Positions 49,027 to 57,984 of a DNA stretch of 64,000 bases are shown piece after piece. A program made the position numbers and the translations under genes. Every line of letters begins with the position of its first letter. Position 1 is the first letter of the stretch. Location: the NCBI RefSeq assembly GCF_000739935.1, contig NZ_BBJU01000007.1, forward strand, positions 310,001 to 374,000, in the 5' to 3' direction. The DNA is from Agrobacterium rubi TR3 = NBRC 13261. GTDB taxonomy: Bacteria; Pseudomonadota; Alphaproteobacteria; Rhizobiales; Rhizobiaceae. A model generated the notes under the pieces. That model did not search any database and was not told where the DNA came from. It saw only the letters and a program-made list of their open reading frames with translations.

Positions 49027-49080
49027 GGAATTTATAGTCCAAAAATAACCTGAAATGGAATGATGGTGGAGTGTCATTCC
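49027..49080. promoter_or_regulatory. IolR-type operator pair upstream of iolC
   Basis: GGAA-TTTATA-GTCC (49027-49040) is one base off GGAA-N6-TTCC. A second dyad, GGAATGA (49057-49063) with TCATTCC (49074-49080), is perfect but wider spaced. Both precede the iolC start at 49118. Confidence 0.55.
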
Positions 49081-49117
49081 AGAGGCAGGATTCGCGTTAG
49101 AGCGAGGGAGGACGGTC

Positions 49118-51040
49118 GTGAAAAAGCTCGATCTCATTACGATAGGCCGTTCGTCGGTTGATCTTTACGGCGCGCAGGTTGGTGGTCGGCTGGAGGATAT
49201 GTCCTCCTTCAACAAATATATCGGCGGCTCGCCCACCAATATCGCCGCCGGTGGCGCGCGGCTGGGTCTGAAGACCGCCGTCATCACCCGCGTGGGCGAT
49301 GAGCATATGGGCCGTTTCATTCGCGAACAGTTGGTGCGCGAAGGGGTGGATGTCGCTGGCGTGACCACCGACCCGGAACGCTTGACGGCGCTGGTTCTCC
49401 TTGGCATTCGCGACCAGTCGCAATTTCCGCTGATTTTCTACCGTGAAAACTGCGCTGACATGGCGCTGTGCGAAGACGATATCGACTCCGCCTTCATTAC
49501 CAGCGCCGAATGCGTCTGCGCAACGGGGACGCATCTTTCCCATCCGCGCACCGAAGCTGCCGTCTTGAAGGCGCTGCGGCTTGCGCGGGAAAATGGCGCG
49601 AAGACTGCGCTCGATATCGACTATCGCCCGAACCTCTGGGGCGTTGCGGGCCATGGCGATGGCGAAAGCCGCTTCGTGGAATCGCAGAAGGTCACGGCCA
49701 AGCTGCAATCGACCCTGCATCTGTTCGACCTCATTGTCGGGACGGAAGAGGAATTTCACATTGCAGGTGGCTCGACGGATACGTTGGCGGCGTTGAACGC
49801 GGTGCGCAAGGTCTCCAAGGCGACCTTGGTTTGCAAGCGCGGTCCCATGGGCGCGGTCGTATTCCCCGGCGATATTCCAGCCAACCTCGATGACGGCCTC
49901 TCTGGCGAAGGTTTCCCCATCGAGGTCTTCAACGTGCTGGGTGCAGGCGACGGCTTCATGGCTGGCCTGTTCCGCGGTTGGCTGCGTGGCGAGGACTGGC
50001 CGACAACGCTGAAATACGCCAATGCCTGCGGCGCCTTCGCCGTCTCCCGCCACGGCTGCACGCCCGCTTACCCAAGCTGGGAAGAACTGCAATATTTCTT
50101 CCGTACCGGGATCAAGAACAAGGCGTTGCGCAAGGACGAGGCGCTGGAGCAGGTGCATTGGGCCACCAACCGCAAGGGTGACTGGAACACCATGCGCGTC
50201 TTCGCCTTCGATCATCGCATGCAATTGGAAGCGATGGCGGATGAGGCCGGTGTCGATCATGGCAAGATTGGCGACTTCAAGACACTTTGCCTGCAAGCAG
50301 CCCTTCAGGTGTCCGGCGGCGAAGCCGGATACGGCATTCTCTGCGACAGCCGCCTTGGCCGCGATGCGCTTTACGAAGCCAGTGGCACCAATCTCTGGAT
50401 TGGCCGCCCCGTGGAATGGCCGGGCTCTCGCCCGCTAACGCTGGAGCCCGAACTCGGCCTCGATTTCGGCGGCCTCAATGAGTGGCCCGCCAACAATGTC
50501 GTCAAAGTCCTGTGCTTTTATCACCCAGATGATGCAGAGGATTTGCGCAAGCAACAGGAAGACACAGTGCTGCGCCTCTTCCAGGCCGCGCGCCGCAACC
50601 GGCTGGAACTGCTGCTGGAAGTCATACCGTCCAAAGTAGGTGCGGTGGATGACACGACGACGGCCAAGATCATCGACCGTTTCTACGAGATCGGCGTCTA
50701 CCCCGACTGGTGGAAGCTGGAGCCGATGAAAAGCAAGGCCGCATGGAAGAATGCGACCGACGCGGTGCAGCGCAACGACGCCTATGTGCGCGGCATCGTG
50801 GTGCTGGGTCTGGATGCGCCACAGGCGGAGCTGGAGGAGAGCTTCCGTCTGGCAGCAGGTTTCGATCTGGTCAAAGGTTTCGCCGTGGGCCGAACGATTT
50901 TTGCAGATGCTGGTCGGGCATGGCTTTCCGGCAAGATGAGTGACGAGGAGGCCGTCGCTCAAATGGCGGATCGCTACAGCGCGCTCTGCCGCATCTGGGA
51001 TGAGGCGCGGGCCGCAGGAAACAAGGGAGAGGCAGCGTGA
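49118..51040 (+). CDS. iolC: Bifunctional IolC: 5-dehydro-2-deoxygluconokinase with C-terminal DUF2090/aldolase-like domain
   Basis: This 640-residue fusion opens with a PfkB kinase (~1-325) that phosphorylates 5-dehydro-2-deoxygluconate: GGSPTNIAAGGARLG near 30 and GAGDGFMAGLFRG near 273. The rest (~345-635) is a DUF2090 TIM-barrel-like domain (VFAFDHRMQLEAMADEA near 362), thought to act as the following aldolase. GTG 49118 has GGAGG 6 bases upstream. The kinase alone is ~325-335 residues in Bacillus, so the fusion is characteristic of rhizobia and relatives. The 3' end overlaps iolD by 4 bases. Confidence 0.92.
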   Translation: MKKLDLITIGRSSVDLYGAQVGGRLEDMSSFNKYIGGSPTNIAAGGARLGLKTAVITRVGDEHMGRFIREQLVREGVDVAGVTTDPERLTALVLLGIRDQSQFPLIFYRENCADMALCEDDIDSAFITSAECVCATGTHLSHPRTEAAVLKALRLARENGAKTALDIDYRPNLWGVAGHGDGESRFVESQKVTAKLQSTLHLFDLIVGTEEEFHIAGGSTDTLAALNAVRKVSKATLVCKRGPMGAVVFPGDIPANLDDGLSGEGFPIEVFNVLGAGDGFMAGLFRGWLRGEDWPTTLKYANACGAFAVSRHGCTPAYPSWEELQYFFRTGIKNKALRKDEALEQVHWATNRKGDWNTMRVFAFDHRMQLEAMADEAGVDHGKIGDFKTLCLQAALQVSGGEAGYGILCDSRLGRDALYEASGTNLWIGRPVEWPGSRPLTLEPELGLDFGGLNEWPANNVVKVLCFYHPDDAEDLRKQQEDTVLRLFQAARRNRLELLLEVIPSKVGAVDDTTTAKIIDRFYEIGVYPDWWKLEPMKSKAAWKNATDAVQRNDAYVRGIVVLGLDAPQAELEESFRLAAGFDLVKGFAVGRTIFADAGRAWLSGKMSDEEAVAQMADRYSALCRIWDEARAAGNKGEAA

Positions 51041-52860
51041 CGACATTACGTTTGACGGCAGCGCAGGCAATGGTGCGCTATCTGGCCGCACAATTGAACG
51101 AGGATGGCGACACCTATATCGCCGGTGTCTGGGCCATCTTCGGCCACGGCAATGTCGCCGGTATTGGTGAGGCGCTCTACGGCATTCGCGATGAGTTGAA
51201 GACCTATCGCGGGCAGAACGAACAATCCATGGCCCACGCCGCCATCGCTTATTCCAAGCAGCTGGGTCGCCGCCGTGCCATGGCGGTCACATCCTCCATC
51301 GGCCCTGGTGCGACGAATATGGTCACGGCTGCCGCACTGGCCCATATCAACCGTTTGCCCGTCCTGCTCATCCCCGGCGATGTCTTCGCCAATCGTGGCC
51401 CCGACCCTGTTTTGCAGCAGATAGAGGATTTCGGCGATGGCACCGTTTCGGCTAATGATTGCTTCAAACCCGTCAGCCGCTATTTCGACCGTATCACGCG
51501 GCCCGAACAGCTTCTCACCGCTTTGCCACGTACCATGCGCACCATGACCGACCCCGCCGATTGCGGCCCCGTCACGCTGGCTTTCTGTCAGGATGTGCAA
51601 GCGGAAGCTCACGATTATCCAGCCAGCTTCTTCGAGAAAAAAGTCTGGCGTCAGCGTCGTCCTGAGCCCGACATCGCAGAGTTCGAAGAAGCCGTCGCCG
51701 CCATGAAAGCCGCCAAAAATCCGGTCATCGTCGCCGGTGGTGGCGTGCATTTCTCCGGCGCGACGGAAACGCTCAAACGCTTTGCCGAAACGCACTCCAT
51801 TCCGGTTATCGAAACGCAGGCGGGCAAATCTGCACTCGCATGGGATCACGACCTGAACTTCGGCCCCGTCGGCGTCACCGGTGCAGATAGCGCCAATGCC
51901 ATCGCCGAAAAGGCCGATCTCGTTTTCGGCATCGGCACCCGCTTTCAGGATTTCACCACCGGTTCCTGGGCGCTGTTCAAGAACCCGGACCGCAAGCTGC
52001 TGGCGCTCAACGTCCAGCCCTATGACAGCGCCAAGCACAACGCCATCAGCCTCACGGCGGATGCCAAGGTGGGGCTTCAGAAGCTTTCAGCCGCCTTGGG
52101 CAGTCATCGTTTTGCGGCACCCGACACCGCGTTGAAACAGCAATGGTTCGCAAAGGCCGATGCCGTGACGGCTGCTCCCACGGAAGCCAACAGCCTGCCA
52201 ACCGACATGCAGGTCATCGGTGCCGTGCAGCGGGCCTCGCGTGACAACACCGTCGTCATGTGTGCGGCAGGCACCATGCCCGGAGAACTGCACCAGCTGT
52301 GGAAGGCCAAACTGCCGCTCTCTTACCACATGGAGTACGGCTTCTCCTGCATGGGTTACGAGATTGCCGGTGGCCTCGGCATCAAGATGGCGCAACCGCA
52401 TCGCGACGTGATCGTCATGGTCGGCGATGGCTCCTACATGATGATGAATTCGGAGCTTGCCACCGCCGTTGCCATGGGCGTGAAAATCACCCTCGTGATT
52501 ACCGATAACCGTGGTTACGGCTGCATCAACCGTCTGCAAATGGGCACCGGCGGCGCGGAGTTCAACAACCTCTACGCCCACACCAACCACACCAACCCCA
52601 TCGCCATCGATTTCACCGCCCACGCCGCCAGCATGGGCGCGGATGCCCACAAGGTGTCCTCGATTGCGGAGCTGGAGACAGCTTTAAATGCCGCGCGCGA
52701 AGCGACGGTGACGACAGTTATCGTCATCGACACCGACCCATACCCAACACCGGATGCCGGTGGTTACTGGTGGGATGTGGCCGTGCCGGAGGTTTCTGAG
52801 CGGAAAGAAGTCAACAATGCACGCGCCGCTTACGAAGCCGCGTTGAAGGAAAGACAGTGA
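51037..52860 (+). CDS. iolD: 3D-(3,5/4)-trihydroxycyclohexane-1,2-dione hydrolase
   Basis: This thiamine-diphosphate enzyme opens the inositol-derived ring to 5-deoxyglucuronate. The 607-residue protein has an N-terminal TPP domain with an Glu-containing [18 protein letters not shown] near 50, and a C-terminal TPP/Mg motif [19 protein letters not shown] near 463 with [12 protein letters not shown] 51037 overlaps the iolC stop (GTGA). Confidence 0.95.
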   Translation: MTTLRLTAAQAMVRYLAAQLNEDGDTYIAGVWAIFGHGNVAGIGEALYGIRDELKTYRGQNEQSMAHAAIAYSKQLGRRRAMAVTSSIGPGATNMVTAAALAHINRLPVLLIPGDVFANRGPDPVLQQIEDFGDGTVSANDCFKPVSRYFDRITRPEQLLTALPRTMRTMTDPADCGPVTLAFCQDVQAEAHDYPASFFEKKVWRQRRPEPDIAEFEEAVAAMKAAKNPVIVAGGGVHFSGATETLKRFAETHSIPVIETQAGKSALAWDHDLNFGPVGVTGADSANAIAEKADLVFGIGTRFQDFTTGSWALFKNPDRKLLALNVQPYDSAKHNAISLTADAKVGLQKLSAALGSHRFAAPDTALKQQWFAKADAVTAAPTEANSLPTDMQVIGAVQRASRDNTVVMCAAGTMPGELHQLWKAKLPLSYHMEYGFSCMGYEIAGGLGIKMAQPHRDVIVMVGDGSYMMMNSELATAVAMGVKITLVITDNRGYGCINRLQMGTGGAEFNNLYAHTNHTNPIAIDFTAHAASMGADAHKVSSIAELETALNAAREATVTTVIVIDTDPYPTPDAGGYWWDVAVPEVSERKEVNNARAAYEAALKERQ

Positions 52861-52861
52861 G

Positions 52862-53761
52862 ATGATCCTTTATGGCACCAACCCCATTGCCTGGAGCAAT
52901 GATGACGACCGCACTCTAGGTGCGCACATCAGCCTCGAGCAGTGCCTGGACGAGACGTCGAAAATCGGTTTCGACGGCATAGAAAAAGGCCACAAGTTCC
53001 CGCAGCAGCCAGATGCGCTGAAGGCGGTGCTCGAGCCCCGCAACCTGCGCTTCGTTTCGGGCTGGCATTCGCTCAACCTTCTGACCAACTCCATCGAAGA
53101 CGAGAAGGCAGCCATGCAGCCCGCGCTCGATCTTCTGAAAGCCATGGGCTCCAAGGTCATCATCGTCTGCGAGACATCGAACGCCATTCACGGTGATGAT
53201 GGCAAACCGGTGAACGACCGCCCTAAACTTGCCGATGCTGATTGGAAATCGTTCGGCGCAGGCGTGGAAACGCTGGCGGCATTCGCTGCCGAGCAGGGTA
53301 TCGCACTCGTCTACCACCACCACATGGGCACCATCATCGAGAGCGAAGACGAAATCGATCGCCTGATGGAAAACACCGGGCCGCACACCAAGCTGCTGCT
53401 GGACACCGGCCACACGCTGTTCGGCGGTGGTGATCCCGCACGTCTTGCGCACAAGCACATGGCCCGCGTCGGTCACATCCATGCGAAAAACGTCCGGCCT
53501 GAGATTGCCGTTCAGGTGCGCAACGAAAATCTTTCGTTTCTGGAAGGCGTGCGCCGTGGCGTCTTCACCGTTCCCGGAGATACGGACGGCGGCGTCGATT
53601 TTCCATCCGTCCTGAAAATTGCCGCCGAGCATGGCTATAGCGGCTGGTTGGTGATCGAAGCAGAGCAGGACCCTGACGTCCGCAATCCCTTCGAATACCA
53701 GAGCCTCGGGCTTAAATCGCTTCGGGCATATGCCAGGGAAGCCGGGCTTGATGAAGCCTGA
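52862..53761 (+). CDS. iolE: Inosose dehydratase
   Basis: This enzyme removes water from scyllo-inosose (2-keto-myo-inositol) to give the diketone substrate of IolD. The 299-residue protein is a xylose-isomerase-like TIM barrel, with [14 protein letters not shown] at the start, [14 protein letters not shown] near 150 and [15 protein letters not shown] near 178, which hold metal ligands. It starts 1 base after the iolD stop. Confidence 0.94.
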   Translation: MILYGTNPIAWSNDDDRTLGAHISLEQCLDETSKIGFDGIEKGHKFPQQPDALKAVLEPRNLRFVSGWHSLNLLTNSIEDEKAAMQPALDLLKAMGSKVIIVCETSNAIHGDDGKPVNDRPKLADADWKSFGAGVETLAAFAAEQGIALVYHHHMGTIIESEDEIDRLMENTGPHTKLLLDTGHTLFGGGDPARLAHKHMARVGHIHAKNVRPEIAVQVRNENLSFLEGVRRGVFTVPGDTDGGVDFPSVLKIAAEHGYSGWLVIEAEQDPDVRNPFEYQSLGLKSLRAYAREAGLDEA

Positions 53762-53776
53762 ATGAGGAGATGAGTG

Positions 53777-54586
53777 ATGGCAAATCTGCTGCGCAAGCCT
53801 ACCGGTCAGTCTGGCAAGGTCCATAATATCACGCCTGAGAGTGCGGAATGGGGCTATGTCGGTTTCGGTCTCTACCGGCTGAAACCGGGCGAGACCGCCA
53901 GCGAGAAAACCGGGGATACGGAAGTCATTCTGGTGCTCGTGGAAGGCAAGGCGGAGGTCTCCTCCGAAGACCAGAACTTCGGCGAACTCGGCGACCGCAT
54001 GAATGTGTTCGAGCGCAAGCCACCGCATTGCGTCTATATTCCCGCCGGTTCCTCCTGGTCGGTCACTGCCACGACAGATTGTACCATCGGCGTCTGCACC
54101 GCACCCGCCAAGCCGGGCAGGCAAGCGCAGGTCATCGGGCCCGCAGGCATTTCCCTTGCCGAACGCGGCAAGGGCGCCAACACCCGCTACATCTTCCCCA
54201 TTGCCATGGAAGACCGGGATGTGGCCGACAGCCTTTTGGTCACGGAAGTCTTCACCCCCTCCGGCCACTGGTCGTCCTACCCGCCCCACCGGCATGACGA
54301 GGATAATTTCCCCGACATGACCTATCTCGAAGAAACCTACTACCACCGCCTCAACCCTAACAAGGGCTTCGGCTTTCAGCGGGTTTTCACGGAAGACGGC
54401 TCGCTGGATGAAACCATGGCGGTTTCGGATGGTGACGTGGTGCTGGTGCCGAAGGGACATCACCCCTGCGGTGCGCCCTATGGGTATGAGATGTATTATC
54501 TGAATGTCATGGCGGGGCCGAAGCGCAAATGGCGCTTCCAGAACCACCCGGACCATGACTGGATTTTTCAGCGGGATAATGGGTGA
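53777..54586 (+). CDS. iolB: 5-deoxy-glucuronate isomerase
   Basis: This cupin enzyme isomerises 5-deoxyglucuronate to 5-dehydro-2-deoxygluconate, the kinase substrate. It has 269 residues, with SSYPPHRHDEDNFPDMTYLEETYYHR near 173 carrying the metal-binding His/Glu set and VPKGHHPCGAPYGYEMYYLNVMAG near 230. ATG 53777 has GGAG 8 bases upstream. It ends the operon; iolG and iolA are not in this window. Confidence 0.94.
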   Translation: MANLLRKPTGQSGKVHNITPESAEWGYVGFGLYRLKPGETASEKTGDTEVILVLVEGKAEVSSEDQNFGELGDRMNVFERKPPHCVYIPAGSSWSVTATTDCTIGVCTAPAKPGRQAQVIGPAGISLAERGKGANTRYIFPIAMEDRDVADSLLVTEVFTPSGHWSSYPPHRHDEDNFPDMTYLEETYYHRLNPNKGFGFQRVFTEDGSLDETMAVSDGDVVLVPKGHHPCGAPYGYEMYYLNVMAGPKRKWRFQNHPDHDWIFQRDNG

Positions 54587-54600
54587 GGGTGCACACGCGG

Positions 54601-54650
54601 CTAATCCCCTCTGTCTGCTGGCATCTTCCCCAGAAGGGGGGATCGGGCTG
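54601..54650. repeat. Agrobacterium/Rhizobium-type intergenic repeat fragment
   Basis: The stretch resembles the rhizobial intergenic element of the form CCCCTCTGTCnTGCnGGCAT-CTTCCCCn-AAGGGGGGAT, with a C-rich arm and complementary G-rich arm around CCCCAGAAGGGG. The identification comes from memory of similar repeats. Confidence 0.5.
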
Positions 54651-54705
54651 ACTGCAATTGTTTGACCTGTTGCAGTGATAGAGTGACAGGCTGCAACGGT
54701 AGCAA

Positions 54706-54833
54706 CCCTAATCCTGAGGTGCGGAGGCAAAGCCGGAGTCTCGAAGGACGAGGGTTGCGGGACGAGAGCGCAGAGTGCGCGGCGGATGCTTCGAGGCTTC
54801 GCCCTTCGGCCAAAGCACCTCAGCATGAGGGTG
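54706..54833. repeat. Imperfect palindromic intergenic element (RIME-like)
   Basis: CTGAGGTGC (54714-54722) and GCACCTCAG (54815-54823) are exact inverted ends enclosing about 90 bases with internal complementary blocks (TCTCGAAGGAC, then GCTTCGAGGC). This layout matches the mobile-looking palindromic mosaic elements of rhizobial intergenic DNA. Together with the repeat at 54601 it fills most of the 360-base gap between iolB and the peroxiredoxin gene; no gene was seen there. Confidence 0.6.
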
Positions 54834-54949
54834 GAGGGTGTGGTTGGCCGACGAGATCACACGGAGTGGGTAACAGGGCGCAACCCTGCCGCTTGGCGAA
54901 CGTGCGTAAAACGCCGCCCGCCAGACAAAACAGAGTGCACCCCGACACA

Positions 54950-55609
54950 TCACCCCTGCGGCTGCTTCGTCTTGCGCAAATACGGCAGCACCGTATCGAA
55001 CGACCCAAACCGCGTAATCGCATCTTCGTTCGAAACCGCCGCCGTGATGATCACATCCTCTCCCTGCTTCCAGTTTGCGGGCGTTGCCACCTGATGCTTG
55101 GCGGTCAGTTGGATCGAGTCGATGGTGCGCAGGATTTCATCGAAGTTGCGGCCTGTGGTCATGGGGTAGGTGAGGATCAGCTTGATCTTCTTGTCCGGGC
55201 CGATGACGTAGACGGAGCGGACGGTGGCGTTATCGGCAGGCGTGCGTCCCTCGGAGCTTTCGCCTGCATCATCCGGCAGCATGTCGTAGAGCTTGGCGAC
55301 CTTCAGATCCTTGTCGCCGATCAGGGGATAGCCGACCTCGAAGCCGGTGGCGGTCTGGATGTCCTGCTTCCATTTCGAATGGCTCTCGACCGGATCGACT
55401 GAAATGCCGATGACCTTGACATTGCGCTTCTTGAATTCGCCATCCAGCCCCGCCATTGCGCCAAGTTCCGTCGTGCAGACGGGCGTAAAGTTCTTCGGGT
55501 GAGAGAACAGAACAGCCCAGCTATCGCCGATCCACTCATGGAAATTGATCGGTCCCTGAGTTGTATCGGCGGTAAAATCCGGGGCGGTCTGGTTGATACG
55601 CAACGTCAT
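54950..55609 (-). CDS. 1-Cys peroxiredoxin (Prx6 family)
   Basis: This 219-residue peroxidase reduces hydrogen and organic peroxides. The peroxidatic Cys lies in HPKNFTPVCTTELGAMAG near 44, with the supporting Arg/Tyr blocks DNATVRSVYVIGPDKKIKL near 130 and a long C-terminal arm (VATPANWKQGEDVIITAAVSNEDA) typical of Prx6. ATG 55609 has GGAG 6 bases upstream; TTG 55621 is the only alternative. Confidence 0.92.
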   Translation of the reverse strand: MTLRINQTAPDFTADTTQGPINFHEWIGDSWAVLFSHPKNFTPVCTTELGAMAGLDGEFKKRNVKVIGISVDPVESHSKWKQDIQTATGFEVGYPLIGDKDLKVAKLYDMLPDDAGESSEGRTPADNATVRSVYVIGPDKKIKLILTYPMTTGRNFDEILRTIDSIQLTAKHQVATPANWKQGEDVIITAAVSNEDAITRFGSFDTVLPYLRKTKQPQG

Positions 55610-55807
55610 GGCATGCTCCAAGCATAAGGTTAGAAGCCGATTTTCTCCTGTCGGTCGTTCAAAGTCGCCAAATAATCATCCACAAAAGGCGCGATGGAGA
55701 GGAGAAAAATTCTTCTTTTGGCATATGGGGATAATGATGTTGCAATGCCAGTTTTCCGCTCGGGAACGGGGACGGTTGTCCCGGTCCATAACGCCATCGT
55801 CGGTGCG

Positions 55808-55837
55808 ACCTGTGGCAACTCTGCCGCAGCCACAGGT
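55808..55837. repeat. Perfect 9-base inverted repeat in the peroxiredoxin-exporter spacer
   Basis: ACCTGTGGC (55808-55816) pairs with GCCACAGGT (55829-55837) around 12 bases, with no T-run. It lies in the 480-base gap (55610-56093), which also has a reverse 100-codon frame (55630-55932) lacking a ribosome site or family match. The stem may be an operator or an RNA structure. Confidence 0.45.
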
Positions 55838-55925
55838 TTAGTTGCTTCGGGAAGAAAAACCAACTTGGCCTTTTGATTGAAGATGCATATTATGGCCTCA
55901 TCAACGTTAACGAGGGAGGTATTTG

Positions 55926-55973
55926 ATGGCATATTTTTCTAACTCCCCGGTGGCATCAGCCAATCACGGTTGA
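55926..55973 (+). other. Tiny ORF with strong ribosome site, possible DUF1127 remnant or leader
   Basis: GAGGGAGG lies 6 bases before ATG 55926, which opens MAYFSNSPVASANHG and stops at TGA 55971-55973. After that stop the same frame continues for 20 codons (to 56036). The opening resembles the start of small rhizobial DUF1127 proteins, but the diagnostic C-terminal part is absent. It is either a decayed gene or a leader peptide before the exporter gene at 56094. Confidence 0.35.
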
Positions 55974-56093
55974 GGCCTAGCCTCTCTTCTCAGCAAGAGA
56001 TCGCACGACAATAGCTGGCTGAGCCAGTTCTTCTGATTTTTCCCAAATTATTTCGCGCATCGATCCGGCGCGGATTCCGTTTTTCCTTCTTTT

Positions 56094-57941
56094 ATGGGAC
56101 CGGCTGCCCGCCGGATGCTATCAATGTCTTTTGGTTTGAAAATACGCCGAAGTCAGGCGTTTCGCAGCGTTTTTCGTTTCTGTTGGGTGCATTGGCGCCG
56201 GCAACCCGGTCGCGTGGCTTTCATGCTATGCGCCGTACTGTTTTCCACGCTTGCCGATGTGTTGACGCCTATGTTTGCTGGTCATCTGGTGGATGCCGTG
56301 GTGTCCGGCACGGCCAGCGATCCCATCGTCTGGAACAACGCGCTTACCGCATTCTGCTGGCTCATGGGCCTTGCCGTGCTGGCCGTCATGTTGCGGCATG
56401 CCACTTTCATGACGATCATCAGCTTCACGCTGCGGTCCATGACGGATATCGCGGCGGATTCGTTTCACCGCATCCAGCGTTTTTCCTCGGATTGGCATGC
56501 CAACAGCTTTGCGGGCTCGACGGTGCGCAAGGTCACACGCGGCATGTGGGCGCTGGATCTGTTGAACGATACGGTGTTCGTCGCGCTGTTCCCGTCCGTC
56601 ATCATGCTCATCGGATCGACTGTTCTAATGACGTGGTACTGGCCGATGATGGGGTTGCTCGTCGGGCTGGGCTCCCTGCTTTTCGTCGTCATCACTGTGT
56701 GCATGGCGCTTGGCTATGTTGCGCCAATGGCAAGCCTTGCCAACGCCTGGGATACGAAGCTGGGCGGCTCCCTGGCCGATGCCGTCACCTGCAATGCCGT
56801 GGTAAAAGCCTTCGGTGCGGAAGAGCGGGAAGACAGCCGCCTGACACGCGTCATGGGCAAGTGGCAGGACCGGACACGGCGCACATGGACGCGCGGCACC
56901 ATCAATGGCACGTTGCAAGCTGGTCTGCTCAGCATCATGCGGGCAGGCGTTGTCGGCCTCGCGCTGTTGCTGTGGGCCAGCGGCAAAGCCAATGCCGGTG
57001 ATATCACCTTCGTTCTGACGGCTTTCTTCATTCTGCAAGGTTATCTGCGCGAAATCGGGATGCATATCCGCAACTTGCAGCGGTCGATAAACGATATGGA
57101 AGAGCTTGTTTCCATCCATTCGCAGCCGCTTGGCATTGACGATGTGCCAAACGCGAAGACGCTTGTCATCGATGAGGGCAAGATCGAGTTCGACCGGGTG
57201 AGCTTCCATTATGGCAAGCATCTCGCGCCGCTCTATAAGGACTTTTCCGTCACCATCAAACCGGGTGAGCGGGTGGGACTTGTCGGCCATTCCGGTTCGG
57301 GCAAGACGACGTTCATCAAGCTGATCCAGCGGCTGCATGATGTCAGCCACGGCACTGTCAGCATCGATGGGCAGGATATTTCGCAGGTGTCGCAGGCGTC
57401 GCTGCGCCAGCAGATTGCCATCGTGCAGCAGGAGCCGATCCTGTTTCACCGGTCGCTGGCGGAAAACATCGCCTATGCGAGGCCGAACGCTACGCAGAGC
57501 GAAATCGAGAATGCGGCAAAGCTTGCCAGCGCGCATGGCTTCATCACGGCTTTGCCGAAAGGCTACGGCACGCTGGTGGGCGAACGTGGCGTGAAACTGT
57601 CGGGCGGTGAGCGTCAGCGTATCGCCATTGCACGTGCGTTTCTGGCAGATGCGCCTGTTCTCATTCTCGATGAAGCGACATCAAGCCTGGACTCGGAATC
57701 GGAAATGCTGATTCAGAACGCGATGGAGCGGCTGATGCTGGGGCGCACGACGCTTGTTGTTGCCCATCGTCTCTCGACCGTCCGCTCGCTCGACCGTCTG
57801 CTGGTGTTCAGCCACGGCACGATTGCGGAAGAGGGCACGCATGTCAGCCTCATCCAGAAAAAGGGCGGCATCTATCGCGGGTTGTTCGAGCGGCAGGCGC
57901 TGGAGCTGACGAAGGGTCTTGTGATGGATGTTGCCGACTAA
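56094..57941 (+). CDS. ABC exporter, fused membrane and ATPase domains
   Basis: This 615-residue half-transporter of the ABCB/MsbA type has six membrane segments (~35-330) and one NBD: GHSGSGKTTFIKLIQRLH near 402, LSGGERQRIAIARAFLADAPVLILDEATSSLD near 502-535, and the H-loop VVAHRLSTV near 558. It would work as a homodimer exporting a lipid, drug or peptide; the substrate is unknown. The start is uncertain: ATG 56094 and ATG 56115 both lack a clear ribosome site. Confidence 0.88.
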   Translation: MGPAARRMLSMSFGLKIRRSQAFRSVFRFCWVHWRRQPGRVAFMLCAVLFSTLADVLTPMFAGHLVDAVVSGTASDPIVWNNALTAFCWLMGLAVLAVMLRHATFMTIISFTLRSMTDIAADSFHRIQRFSSDWHANSFAGSTVRKVTRGMWALDLLNDTVFVALFPSVIMLIGSTVLMTWYWPMMGLLVGLGSLLFVVITVCMALGYVAPMASLANAWDTKLGGSLADAVTCNAVVKAFGAEEREDSRLTRVMGKWQDRTRRTWTRGTINGTLQAGLLSIMRAGVVGLALLLWASGKANAGDITFVLTAFFILQGYLREIGMHIRNLQRSINDMEELVSIHSQPLGIDDVPNAKTLVIDEGKIEFDRVSFHYGKHLAPLYKDFSVTIKPGERVGLVGHSGSGKTTFIKLIQRLHDVSHGTVSIDGQDISQVSQASLRQQIAIVQQEPILFHRSLAENIAYARPNATQSEIENAAKLASAHGFITALPKGYGTLVGERGVKLSGGERQRIAIARAFLADAPVLILDEATSSLDSESEMLIQNAMERLMLGRTTLVVAHRLSTVRSLDRLLVFSHGTIAEEGTHVSLIQKKGGIYRGLFERQALELTKGLVMDVAD

Positions 57942-57949
57942 GGCCTCAA

Positions 57950-57983
57950 GTCCACGGCATCGGGAGATGCCGTGGACGTTTTT
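57950..57983 (+). terminator. Rho-independent terminator after the ABC exporter
   Basis: GTCCACGGCATC (57950-57961) pairs perfectly with GATGCCGTGGAC (57966-57977) around GGGA, followed by G and five T. It also lies at the end of the convergent oxidoreductase gene. Confidence 0.92.
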
Positions 57984-57984
57984 A

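Noticed and set aside
52916..54826. 636-codon reverse frame
   Set aside because: It lies antisense to iolE and iolB, both clear matches, and shows the low-complexity character of a shadow frame.
55630..55932. 100-codon reverse frame just before the peroxiredoxin gene
   Set aside because: No ribosome site, overlaps a structured inverted repeat, and the protein text matches nothing known to me; left as an intergenic remark.
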